A stretch of DNA of 38,025 bases from a virus, in IMG/VR virus record IMGVR_UViG_3300030419_006576, positions 1 through 38,025 of that record, one strand, 5' to 3'. Numbering within the stretch: position 1 is the stretch's first letter; every line of letters starts with the position of its first letter. The notes beneath the pieces were generated by a model. It saw only the letters and a list, made by a program, of their open reading frames with translations, was not told where the DNA came from and searched no databases. This document shows positions 27,300-35,526 of this stretch, piece after piece. The position numbers and the translations under genes were made by a program.

Positions 27300-30200
27300 A
27301 TGTTTAAAAATTTCTTTCTCCCTCCAAAACTCACTGGAGACCCAACATTCGGGGCTGGAAATACCGGTGTGGAAGTTCCCCCTACGGAACTGGGCCCTCA
27401 TGGTAAAGAAAAGCTAATAGTTGTAAAAGACACATATTCGCCAAATGGAACTGACGTTGACAGACTTAGCGGAGAGTATAAGTTAGGTCAAGGTGGAGCC
27501 GCTGATATATTCAGAGACTTTATAGGCAAGGTTTGGACAACAACAGAAGCCTCAATGGGCAACCCAAAACAAATGATCTTTTTGAATCCGAAAATGGGGA
27601 CAGAGAGTGGGAACTCTGCCGCCAGCATGCCGTGCGATATTTATACCGATGAGGCAAATATAGTTGAAGATGATTTTTGGACCGTCTGGAAACAAAGCAT
27701 TTATGTAGATCCAGACGCACGTTGGATGTGCGAACACATTGCCAAACCTGCATTTGGCGGCGATATTTCTGATGATGTGGTTTCGATTGTGGCAAATTTT
27801 TTGTCGAATCCCAATAGCACTCTATCACCATATGAAAATATGAAAACATCAGACGCCAATAAGGCAGCAGAGGTTGTGTCTTATTTGCTTAAGTGGTGGA
27901 AGAATGCGCTTGATTTTGATAATAAGATGCCCTTATCACCATCAGACCCAAACCAGCAACAATTGATTAATAGGTTTGTTCTCTATCAAGATTATAATTT
28001 TATTGTTCCGTTGCCATTTGATATTAGTATGGCTAATAATTTACTGGGGGTAAAGCCTCTCATTGCAGATTTGAAATCTGCGTATAATTTTTATATTGAT
28101 CCATATGAGTGTTTCGTAAAAACTGCCGGCGTTCAGGAACAAATAATTCCAAATATTTATGCATTTATTTCGTCTTATATACCCGAGAATTATCAGAATG
28201 AAAATTATAGCACTAGCAAGAAATTTCAAGATTTGATCAGCTTAAACAATCTTCTCAAGGGATATGATGGTTCTTCTCTCGTGACGACCCCTTTTATGGG
28301 TAAAGGTGGGACCACAAAAGATGTCCCGGCAGCTGTAAATGATTATTATAAATCGTGGACAACCGTTTTGCAAAATGCTAATGAGAAGCAGTTGGAGGCT
28401 TTATCGCCCTTAGTCAAAAGATATTCAAATTTGCTTTTCCCGATGGACGACAAAGAGATGCTCAAACATTATAATAATTGGAGGCACATGTTCCCAATGT
28501 ATAATGATTTGAGATTTTCGACTGGTATTTTAACGCAGTTCGGAGATCTATTTAGGGCCACTAAGTTATCACACCACTTTATGAACTATTATATGCTTGT
28601 TGGCGAATTGTTGAACCAGCCAATGCCGATGATTATGAAAAAGCAAGAAAAGTTTGTCACGCAAGAGGTGAGTCAAATAAACTCCAGCAAACTTACTTCT
28701 GCGGGAACTCCCGATGCTAGCGATCTTTTCCTCAATATAAATTCCGAAGACGAAATGAAAGTCATGGGACTAGAGCCGTGGCTCGCTAGTATGGATATAA
28801 TTAATTTATTTCCAAGTTCTGGAGGGACATCATTCGCCGGCGGCGGCTTTAATGTTACTGCAGACGAAGAAGAATTTATCTCCTTACAGGGAGGTCTTAC
28901 CAATTTAGAGAACATACAAGATCTTCTTGACAATGTTGATGTTCAGAGCCTTTTTGAAGAAAACGCAGTTTTTATTACTAAAAATAAGAATGAAGATTTA
29001 GCCGCTGTTGATTCTTCTAACAACCTAGAAAGAACACTTTTAGCAGCGATACTTGTTGGCAAAATAAGAAAGATAGCTAAACAGTATGTTCGCGATTACA
29101 CAAAAATTGCCACTGGACAAACAGCTTACTCTGAAGCGCTTATGTATAAAGTGCAAAAGTATAAGCAAGTGGAGACAGTCGATGACATGCCAGTCCTATT
29201 CCCCTGGGTTGGAAAATCAAAATTGCCATTTAAGTTTGGGAAAAAGAGTTCCAACCAGAAGTCCTTGGATAAGCTTTCCGGAAATACAAATCAGACTGAT
29301 AGTGGCTTCCCTGATGACGGTGGCATCTCTGGTGGGGTAAAAGTACAGACATATTACTTTTTAAATTCGAGCGAGATAGATATTTTAAGATTTATTGATT
29401 CGCAAGTTGCTTATAAAACAAAGTATTTTTATAAGGTTTCATCTGTACAACTGGTGGTTGGAACTGAATATTCATATGAAGATGTTGCACTGCTTAACAC
29501 GAAAATAGACAGCGCAATTCAGTATCTCGATGATTGGATCCCATATGCGGAAGCCACGACGACAGCCCCAGAGGCAATACCCGATATACTTGTACAAAAG
29601 GGGAGCTTACTCAGCACACGAGTTGGGGTGCGTTTTAAACCAAAATTGAATGTTGTAGAAGTTCCTTTCACTCAAATGAACAGTAGAATCCTGGATAGAC
29701 CACCCATATTCCCAGATTCATATATCGTACCGTACAAGGGTGTTAATAATAAAGTATTGATTAATTTAAATAGTCAAGTCGGTTCGTATAACATGATGCC
29801 AATAGCCCTGACACCAGAAGAAGAGAAAGAATTCATGCTGATGAGAGAGGCACAGAATGTTGTTGATCTTGATAAGCCCATACAGTTTAGGTCAGACGAC
29901 CCTGTAGCTGGGGAAGGATATTTCCAAATCTTCAGAACCGATAAGCGGCCTGAAGAATATAAAGATTTTGCCAACAAACTAGTCCAGAATGTGTCCACTG
30001 CGATTCCTGGTTCTGACTTGCTTGATGCCTCTTCGGCTGCCTTCGTTGACACGATTGAACCGAATAAAAAATACTATTATATTTTCAGGGTGGTTGACGT
30101 CCACGGTAATTTTTCAAATCCATCTTCGGTATTTGAAATCGAGATGATTGATGATAATGGAACCGTCTACTTCAAGCAGAGGGTTGTTGAACTTAAAAAG

Positions 30201-30608
30201 ATAGAACTGAAGACGCCTTCGATGCCAATGAGGAAATACCTCCAGATTCGTCCAAGCTTACCTCAAAGTGTTCTTGACGCAGATAGTATGGATTTGGCTA
30301 ATGCCGATTCTGCTACGGAGTATGCATGGCCAGCGTATGAGAGAGGCCCGGTTCAGCTGGGTATGAGAGACGAATCCATTTGGGGGAAAAAGATTAAAAT
30401 TCGTCTCACTTCTAGAGCGACAGGGAAGCAAATTGACATTAATGTTACATTCAAAGTGACAGCGGATAATTCGATGCAAATGATAGCCGACCATATGGAA
30501 GGTGCGGCTTCCAATAAGATGCAAGCCGCAGCCGGTGGTGTTCCACTGGTCGGAAGCGAGGTTGGCAGTGGGCAACCAAAATCTGTTGGCCCATTAGAGG
30601 AATTTTAA
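27300..30608 (+). CDS. Large virion protein (1102 aa) with fibronectin-III-like segments
   Basis: The product is 1102 residues; ATG 27300 follows a purine-rich AAGGAAGG site. The N-terminal 600 residues are largely helical with many aromatic residues and no recognised domain. Two segments look like fibronectin-III-type beta sandwiches: about 680-727 (strands with AYKTKYFYKVSSVQLVVG) and about 862-958 (FQIFRTDKRP, then NKKYYYIFRVVDVHGNFSNPS, the classic Y-x-Y-x-(V/F)-x-A/D...G..S pattern). The C-terminus is Gly/Ala-rich. Fibronectin-III modules are common on phage tail and fibre proteins as surface-attachment or spacing units. The neighbours are all virion-type genes. The exact role is unknown. 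Confidence 0.62.
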   Translation: MFKNFFLPPKLTGDPTFGAGNTGVEVPPTELGPHGKEKLIVVKDTYSPNGTDVDRLSGEYKLGQGGAADIFRDFIGKVWTTTEASMGNPKQMIFLNPKMGTESGNSAASMPCDIYTDEANIVEDDFWTVWKQSIYVDPDARWMCEHIAKPAFGGDISDDVVSIVANFLSNPNSTLSPYENMKTSDANKAAEVVSYLLKWWKNALDFDNKMPLSPSDPNQQQLINRFVLYQDYNFIVPLPFDISMANNLLGVKPLIADLKSAYNFYIDPYECFVKTAGVQEQIIPNIYAFISSYIPENYQNENYSTSKKFQDLISLNNLLKGYDGSSLVTTPFMGKGGTTKDVPAAVNDYYKSWTTVLQNANEKQLEALSPLVKRYSNLLFPMDDKEMLKHYNNWRHMFPMYNDLRFSTGILTQFGDLFRATKLSHHFMNYYMLVGELLNQPMPMIMKKQEKFVTQEVSQINSSKLTSAGTPDASDLFLNINSEDEMKVMGLEPWLASMDIINLFPSSGGTSFAGGGFNVTADEEEFISLQGGLTNLENIQDLLDNVDVQSLFEENAVFITKNKNEDLAAVDSSNNLERTLLAAILVGKIRKIAKQYVRDYTKIATGQTAYSEALMYKVQKYKQVETVDDMPVLFPWVGKSKLPFKFGKKSSNQKSLDKLSGNTNQTDSGFPDDGGISGGVKVQTYYFLNSSEIDILRFIDSQVAYKTKYFYKVSSVQLVVGTEYSYEDVALLNTKIDSAIQYLDDWIPYAEATTTAPEAIPDILVQKGSLLSTRVGVRFKPKLNVVEVPFTQMNSRILDRPPIFPDSYIVPYKGVNNKVLINLNSQVGSYNMMPIALTPEEEKEFMLMREAQNVVDLDKPIQFRSDDPVAGEGYFQIFRTDKRPEEYKDFANKLVQNVSTAIPGSDLLDASSAAFVDTIEPNKKYYYIFRVVDVHGNFSNPSSVFEIEMIDDNGTVYFKQRVVELKKIELKTPSMPMRKYLQIRPSLPQSVLDADSMDLANADSATEYAWPAYERGPVQLGMRDESIWGKKIKIRLTSRATGKQIDINVTFKVTADNSMQMIADHMEGAASNKMQAAAGGVPLVGSEVGSGQPKSVGPLEEF

Positions 30609-30662
30609 TTAAAGAAAGTACTATTTAAATGAAAATACTACTTATTGAAGAGAGGGTAAATT

Positions 30663-31595
30663 ATGGCTTTTTTAGATAATTCGGGCGATATAATTTTAGA
30701 TGCTGTCCTAACTGATACGGGACGCCACAGGTTGGCCATGGGCGACGGCAGCTTTAGAATAACCAAGTTTGCTTTGGGCGACGACGAGATTAATTATACT
30801 CTGTATGATAAGAATCATGCATCTGGTTCTGCCTATTATGATTTGAATATATTACAAACCCCCGTTCTTGAAGCTTTTACCAACAACACCTCTTTGATGA
30901 AGTCTAAACTGATTTCTATTCCTAGAACGAATTTGCTTTATTTGCCGATATTGAAACAAAACGCAATACAACCAGATACGCAGATCTACGGCGCGCTTAA
31001 GAATGATGGCTATTTAATACTTGTAGACGAGGATACGGAAAAAAGAGCAAAGCCAGAAACGGCAGGAGTGCTTAACGGTGCCACTCCCAATTCCAATCCA
31101 AATAAAATTCGCGTCGATCAAGGGCTCGACACAACAGAGATCCCAGCCAGCTTTCCTTTGGATGCTGATTTGGTGGAGACGCAATATATTGTAGAAATCG
31201 ATAATCGATTTGGGCAAATATATTCACCCCTTGGGGCTGGCACTGCGAAAGTTAGTTTTATTGATGATGACCAAATAGCAAGTTACTATTTTTCTTTCAA
31301 TACGGACACGAGCTTTGTAAGAACACCAGAACAAATTCTTAACAATGACCCCAATAATGGTAATGCAATTAACGGCCCACGAGGGACAATAATTGAACTT
31401 AGGCTTAAGGCGTCTATAGATCTAAATTCGAGCACATTTCTCTTTACGCAACTTGGCGGAGAAGTGACTTATAATTTAGGGGTCGCTAGTGATACTTTTT
31501 ACTATATCGATTCAATAATTAGAATTTCAGGCGCGACAACTGGATATAGAATAGATTTACCGGTTAGATTCCTTAAGTTGAAGACTGCTGGCTAA
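30663..31595 (+). CDS. Virion structural protein, marine T4-like phage type (310 aa)
   Basis: The product is 310 residues. The N-terminus (FLDNSGDIILDAVLTDTGR, then FRITKFALGDDEINYTLYD, with a SGSAYYDLNILQTPVLEAF block) matches my recollection of a conserved virion-protein family in marine T4-like phages. The first 50 residues also align by eye with the product of 21584-22771. The C-terminal half is beta-rich with an FSFNTDTSFVRTPEQ segment. A GAGAGGG purine run precedes ATG 30663. The role is unknown; conserved location next to the 31617 gene in such phages is from memory and should be checked. Confidence 0.62.
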   Translation: MAFLDNSGDIILDAVLTDTGRHRLAMGDGSFRITKFALGDDEINYTLYDKNHASGSAYYDLNILQTPVLEAFTNNTSLMKSKLISIPRTNLLYLPILKQNAIQPDTQIYGALKNDGYLILVDEDTEKRAKPETAGVLNGATPNSNPNKIRVDQGLDTTEIPASFPLDADLVETQYIVEIDNRFGQIYSPLGAGTAKVSFIDDDQIASYYFSFNTDTSFVRTPEQILNNDPNNGNAINGPRGTIIELRLKASIDLNSSTFLFTQLGGEVTYNLGVASDTFYYIDSIIRISGATTGYRIDLPVRFLKLKTAG

Positions 31596-31616
31596 TAAAA
31601 AAGTAGGGAGAAATTA

Positions 31617-32693
31617 ATGGCTACGACATACAAATCTTTTTTAAATAACGATGTTACATCGACAAGAACTTTGCTCCATGAAGCTATTCCAATTACAGGA
31701 ACTATTGTTTCGGGAACTTACAGGGAAGCGTCTACGTCAACATCAAATATAAAAAATTATGCCCATAAAATGTTTCAATCAGTTTATGATTATCCCTATT
31801 TGAGTTCTTCGGCAAATCATATTTTTGATATTACCTGTGGTTATGCATCTGATTCCGCACTTTCCAAGTCTAGTGGTGTTTCTACTGACCAGTATAAAAA
31901 GATTAATATTTATAACCAAATGGCACAAATGCTTGTTGGTCATGACATTAGTGGAAACATTAGACAGTTTGATCAGGATGGCGACTTAACTGGCGGAACA
32001 AAAATGAAAGAAGTGTTTTTCATTAATTATGCTCGCCTTTTAAATAAAGATGAAATCAAAAAGGGTTCTTACTCGATCTCCTTTTTTACTGGCGGCCTTC
32101 CGACAATTCGGTCTGGCAAACTTGATATCGCTGACCATAATGCACAAAATGAATTCCGTGTAAATTCACCAGCAGGAGAATACGGACTTCTCTATACCTC
32201 GTCTGCAACTCCAAGTTCAGACTCACCCGTGGGGCATGTCTATTATCAGGCTGGCATTGTTGTGCTGACGTCAAGTCTCTTTAGTCAGTTTGGCGCCACG
32301 CCAGTTCATGGTTGTATTTTCGGTGCCCCCAACGCAACTTATGATTCTGGCTCGGTAAACATTGTTATGAGCGGTTCCAATATTACCGCCTCTTGTGACG
32401 GGTTGAGAAATCGTTGGGCTGAGAACGCCTATAACAATACAACAGAATTGAATTCAACGATTTATTTCTGCCGTGCTAATCACAATGATTTCAATTACAG
32501 CACTAATCCAACATATCTTACTTCGAGCAAGATTGTTGTTAAGAACAACACTTTTGATATGCCAACGGCATATATTACTACAGTTGGGCTTTATTCTGCT
32601 GACAATGAAATGCTTGCCGTGGCCAAACTCTCAGAGCCTTTAAAAAAGCAACCAGACAATGAAATTACTTTGAGAGTGCGATTAGACTATTAA
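31617..32693 (+). CDS. Virion structural protein, paralogue of the next gene (358 aa)
   Basis: The product is 358 residues, with a GGGAG site before ATG 31617. The N-terminal third (TTYKSFLNNDVTSTRTLLHEA, SNIKNYAHKMFQSVYDYPY, SSSANHIFDITCGY) resembles a conserved marine T4-like phage structural family as I remember it. The C-terminal two thirds align by eye with the next gene's product: IKKGSYSISFFTGG, HVYYQAGIVVLTSS, NYSTNPTY, then VGLYSADNEMLAVAKLSEPLKK and an LRVRLDY end. No enzyme motif was seen. It is probably a baseplate or tail-appendage part, by association. Confidence 0.65.
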   Translation: MATTYKSFLNNDVTSTRTLLHEAIPITGTIVSGTYREASTSTSNIKNYAHKMFQSVYDYPYLSSSANHIFDITCGYASDSALSKSSGVSTDQYKKINIYNQMAQMLVGHDISGNIRQFDQDGDLTGGTKMKEVFFINYARLLNKDEIKKGSYSISFFTGGLPTIRSGKLDIADHNAQNEFRVNSPAGEYGLLYTSSATPSSDSPVGHVYYQAGIVVLTSSLFSQFGATPVHGCIFGAPNATYDSGSVNIVMSGSNITASCDGLRNRWAENAYNNTTELNSTIYFCRANHNDFNYSTNPTYLTSSKIVVKNNTFDMPTAYITTVGLYSADNEMLAVAKLSEPLKKQPDNEITLRVRLDY

Positions 32694-32735
32694 CTTCCCT
32701 TTTGTAAAGCGGCACTATTTATAACAAAAGGAAGT
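32693..32735 (+). promoter_or_regulatory. Inverted repeat that can pair with the next gene's ribosome binding site
   Basis: Left arm 32693-32705 (acttcccttttgt) pairs with right arm 32724-32735 (acaaaaggaagt): 12 base pairs with one bulged C and an 18-base loop. The right arm contains the GGAAG that serves ATG 32741, and the left arm begins at the last base of the preceding stop codon. There is no T-run after it, so it does not look like an intrinsic terminator. A translational attenuator or an mRNA-processing or stability element is more likely. Confidence 0.55.
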
Positions 32736-32740
32736 CATCA

Positions 32741-33928
32741 ATGCCTTATTATAAATTCGGTCCAAACGACATTTTTTATAACAGAATAGAAACACACCCA
32801 CAGAGCGACTTTCTGATTTGGGATGGTAATATTTATTACAACAATTTCCCACGCCACACAGGGACTTTATCTGGGGAGCCTGAAAAACATATCTCGTTGG
32901 GCGATCTTAGTTTATATGAATTAAATATTGATAGACCTTCAGATTCTAGAATATATCCTTTTATTACAAAAGACGGAAGCCTGACGTCTTTTAAGACAGT
33001 TTCTTTAAAAAGCTTTAACGCCGACTTCCAATATGGTGATACTATTTCTAGTTCTTATCCTTTGAACGCTGGAATCACAAGAGACTATATGTCAACAGAC
33101 GCAGCGATCTCAGATTCGTGTACGTATACTGTGTGTAAAAAACACCTTGTTGCTTTGGAAAACACGTTAGATTACTATCGCTATTTGAGCGACCACTATG
33201 CTTATTCGTCTTCGATAGCGGATAAGAGTACGCAAGCAATGGGGCTTGTATTTATTCCTTCTATATTTTATGGGTCTTCGATCAAAAAGGGGAGTCTTAA
33301 TTTAAAGTTTTATGTAACCGGAACCCTGATTGGAGAGTTAAGAGATAAAAATCGTAACGGTGAACTGATTGAGGTTACAGGCTCAAACACTGGCAGCGTT
33401 GCCGGGGTGGCTCTCTATAACGAGGGGGTTTTGCTTTTAACAGGCAGTTGGAGCATATTGGATTCATTCACTGAGGATTATGTTATCGCTGCTTCTGCTG
33501 ATAATCCCCGATGGAGATATTTTGGAACAACGGGATCCGCCGGATCACAAACCGTTCCTTCTTCAAGTTTTGCCCTGTCCTTTAAGGGGACAAATTATGT
33601 GCCGGTAAAGACGATGCTTGCTCACGCCCCCAAGGGCCGGCTAAACCATTCAAATAACCCAACGTATATTGAGCATGGCCAAGAAGCTTTTGTCACATCG
33701 GCAAGGGTTGGGAAAAAACAATATATGGAAGATAAAAATATAAGTATTAAAAATACTCTTTCCAGTGCATATGCAGATCCAACTGGCACTTTTGCGAAGC
33801 AAACTTGGATATCTAAAGTCGGAGTTTATGATAAAGACATGAACCTGATCGGCGTGGCGAAGGTTGCCAATCCAGTTAAAAAAACAGAAGATCGCGAATT
33901 TACCTTTAAACTAAAACTTGATTACTAG
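32741..33928 (+). CDS. Virion structural protein, paralogue of the previous gene (395 aa)
   Basis: The product is 395 residues from ATG 32741, preceded by GGAAG inside an inverted repeat. The N-terminus (YYKFGPNDIFYNRIETHPQ, then FLIWDGNIYYNN) is of a type I recall from marine phage virion proteins. From about residue 170 it parallels the preceding gene's product: SSIKKGSLNLKFYVTG, GVALYNEGVLLLTGS, NHSNNPTYIEHG, and a near-identical ending plan (SKVGVYDKDMNLIGVAKVANPVKK...FKLKLDY). The two genes thus share a C-terminal domain with different N-termini. It is the last virion-type gene before the replication genes. Confidence 0.65.
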   Translation: MPYYKFGPNDIFYNRIETHPQSDFLIWDGNIYYNNFPRHTGTLSGEPEKHISLGDLSLYELNIDRPSDSRIYPFITKDGSLTSFKTVSLKSFNADFQYGDTISSSYPLNAGITRDYMSTDAAISDSCTYTVCKKHLVALENTLDYYRYLSDHYAYSSSIADKSTQAMGLVFIPSIFYGSSIKKGSLNLKFYVTGTLIGELRDKNRNGELIEVTGSNTGSVAGVALYNEGVLLLTGSWSILDSFTEDYVIAASADNPRWRYFGTTGSAGSQTVPSSSFALSFKGTNYVPVKTMLAHAPKGRLNHSNNPTYIEHGQEAFVTSARVGKKQYMEDKNISIKNTLSSAYADPTGTFAKQTWISKVGVYDKDMNLIGVAKVANPVKKTEDREFTFKLKLDY

Positions 33929-33934
33929 TATAAT
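33929..33934 (+). promoter_or_regulatory. Candidate -10 box TATAAT just before the RuvC-like gene
   Basis: A perfect TATAAT ends 6 bases before ATG 33941. A start about 7 bases downstream would fall on the ATG itself, giving a leaderless message. At 17-base spacing the -35 position (33906-33911, ttaaac) matches TTGACA at only three of six bases, and no TGn extension is present. The RuvC-like gene has no visible Shine-Dalgarno, which fits a leaderless start but also allows coupling to the upstream gene. Confidence 0.35.
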
Positions 33935-33940
33935 AGTGTT

Positions 33941-34483
33941 ATGATTCTCGGACTTGATGTAAGCACAAGTATAACGGGTGCAACGCTTTTGGACGATAAT
34001 GGAAACATTATTTTATGTGAGGCGTGGGATACAAGAAATAAGAATCGTTATGAGGATTTATTTGCTAAAGCAGATCAAATTCGCTTCCAACTGTGGAAAA
34101 TGGGCCAATATCATAATATCGAAAAAATCTATATAGAGCAATCTCTCCAATCATTTCGAAGTGGCTTCTCCTCTGCTCAGACTCTTTCAACACTTTCAAG
34201 GTTTAACGGCATTGTCTCATGGCTTTGCTATAGGACCCTAAAAATCAAACCAGAATATATTGCAGCAACCTCGGCCAGAAAAACATGTGGCATAAAAGTT
34301 GCAAAGGGCAAAAAAGCAAAAGAGGTTGTATTAAAGTATTTGCTTGACAATGAACAATCTTTCAGTATAGAATATACTAAACATGGGAATCCAAAGCCGG
34401 GTTCTTATGATCAGGCTGATTCAATTGTAATTGCAAGAGCAGGATACATCCTTTGTCAGAACAGCAAAAGCTCAACCTCTTAA
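33941..34483 (+). CDS. ruvC: RuvC-family Holliday junction resolvase-like nuclease
   Basis: The product is 180 residues, typical for RuvC (about 170). It carries the RNase-H-like fold's four acidic residues in the RuvC spacing: D6 in LGLDVSTSITG, E66 in IYIEQSLQ, and D157 and D160 in SYDQADSIVIA. The Gly/Ser-rich FRSGFSSAQTLSTL segment after E66 and the KGKKAKEVV basic helix also match the family. RuvC-like enzymes cut branched recombination intermediates; in phages they resolve DNA before packaging or support recombination-dependent replication. T4 itself uses an unrelated resolvase (endonuclease VII, gp49). It overlaps the primase gene by 31 bases, so the two are probably co-translated. Sequence specificity and whether it acts as a dimer cannot be read here. 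Confidence 0.85.
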   Translation: MILGLDVSTSITGATLLDDNGNIILCEAWDTRNKNRYEDLFAKADQIRFQLWKMGQYHNIEKIYIEQSLQSFRSGFSSAQTLSTLSRFNGIVSWLCYRTLKIKPEYIAATSARKTCGIKVAKGKKAKEVVLKYLLDNEQSFSIEYTKHGNPKPGSYDQADSIVIARAGYILCQNSKSSTS

Positions 34484-35391
34484 GTGATTTTCTTGGATGG
34501 CACTATGTTGCCGGCGACGAATATGTGTTTCATTGTAAGTTCTGCGATCATCACAAGAAAAAGCTTTCCGTAAATATAGAGAAAAACAAATACAAGTGTT
34601 GGATCTGCGATACCAGTGGGAATGATATTCGTTACTTGGTTCGTCGCTTTGGTGCTCGTAATCAGTTGGATCAGTGGGACGTGTTGACCAATCGTGTCAG
34701 CTTGTCCGGTTTTGATAATCTATTCGAGGAAGAAGGAGAGGTGGTTGAAGAAGTCATCAAACTGCCAGATGAGTTCGTTTCTTTGGCGAATCGTAATGTG
34801 CCTTACTCCGCTCTTGCTCCGAAACAGTATTTAAGGGATCGAGGGATCACAAAAGAAGATATTTTAAAATGGAAGATTGGCTATTGTCCCACCGGCGAAT
34901 ATGGTGGGAGGATTGTTGTTCCTTCTTTTAACATGGATGGCTATGTAAACTATTTTGTTGGTCGGTCTTACGGAGATAAATTTCCCAAATATAAGAACCC
35001 TCCCGTTTCGAAGAACATCGTCTTCAATCATCTATATATTGATTGGTCTAAAGATGTTGTCTTGGTGGAGGGAGTATTTGATGCGATTGTGGTTGGAGAC
35101 AATGCAATTCCCATTCTTGGTTCGACTTTGAGGGAAGACGGAAAGTTATTTCAAGAAGCCGTAAAAAACGATACTGTTATATATCTGGCACTTGACCCCG
35201 ATATGGAGAAGAAAACTCGAAAGCTGATTAAAAAGTTGCTTTCTTATAATATAAAAGTGTATAAAATTGACGTATCACCGTTCGCGGATGTGGGCGAGAT
35301 GACAAAAGAAGAGTTTCGAAAGAGAAAAGATGAGGCGGCGTTTTTGAATGAAGAGGACTACTTATTGTACGAAGCTATAAACTCTTTATAG
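34453..35391 (+). CDS. DNA primase with zinc finger and TOPRIM domain
   Basis: The product is 312 residues, starting at TTG 34453 inside the RuvC-like gene. An N-terminal zinc-binding site C28-x2-C31 / C49-x2-C52 (HCKFCDHH, CWIC) begins only about 25 residues after this start, and no ATG lies in between, which supports the TTG. A linker and helical part (YLRDRGITKEDILKWKIGY) is typical of DnaG-like catalytic cores. The TOPRIM part shows E206 in VLVEGVFDA and the D248-x-D250 pair in LALDPDME. Size and order fit a compact phage primase of the T4 gp61 / DnaG type, which makes RNA primers at the fork with a replicative helicase (not in this window). The C-terminus lacks a separate helicase domain. 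Confidence 0.85.
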   Translation: MSEQQKLNLLSDFLGWHYVAGDEYVFHCKFCDHHKKKLSVNIEKNKYKCWICDTSGNDIRYLVRRFGARNQLDQWDVLTNRVSLSGFDNLFEEEGEVVEEVIKLPDEFVSLANRNVPYSALAPKQYLRDRGITKEDILKWKIGYCPTGEYGGRIVVPSFNMDGYVNYFVGRSYGDKFPKYKNPPVSKNIVFNHLYIDWSKDVVLVEGVFDAIVVGDNAIPILGSTLREDGKLFQEAVKNDTVIYLALDPDMEKKTRKLIKKLLSYNIKVYKIDVSPFADVGEMTKEEFRKRKDEAAFLNEEDYLLYEAINSL

Positions 35392-35395
35392 GAGG
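35391..35395 (+). promoter_or_regulatory. Strong Shine-Dalgarno GGAGG for the Cys-rich mini-gene
   Basis: GGAGG overlaps the last base of the primase stop codon and lies 6 bases before ATG 35402. It is among the best Shine-Dalgarno sites in the window and argues that the short frame after it is translated. Confidence 0.7.
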
Positions 35396-35401
35396 TCTAC
35401 A

Positions 35402-35512
35402 ATGAGCGGTTTTATTCACAGATTATTTAATTTATTCAATTCCCAACATTGCTGTTGTTGCTGCGGATGCTGCGAGTGCATTGATTGCCTCGGAAAATGC
35501 AACGCTAGCTAA
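35402..35512 (+). CDS. Cysteine-rich mini-protein (36 aa)
   Basis: A complete frame from ATG 35402 to TAA 35510-35512 encodes 36 residues. The first 14 (MSGFIHRLFNLFNS) form a short amphipathic, possibly membrane-associating segment. Residues 17-33 hold ten cysteines (HCCCCCGCCECIDCLGKC). The strong GGAGG site and its neat fit between the primase stop and the next gene (14 bases before ATG 35527) support it as a real gene. Possible readings are metal binding (metallothionein-like), a redox or disulfide peptide, or acylation of cysteines at a membrane. I do not recognise a family. Confidence 0.65.
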   Translation: MSGFIHRLFNLFNSQHCCCCCGCCECIDCLGKCNAS

Positions 35513-35526
35513 AAAGGAAATAAAAA

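Noticed and set aside
30628-30678. 16-codon frame overlapping the start of the 310-residue gene
   Set aside because: It has no good ribosome binding site and runs out of frame into the real gene; probably chance.
32716-32723. TATTTATA, the reverse complement of the T4 late-promoter box TATAAATA
   Set aside because: It would direct transcription on the minus strand, where there are no genes, and it lies in the loop of the inverted repeat; chance is likely in AT-rich sequence.
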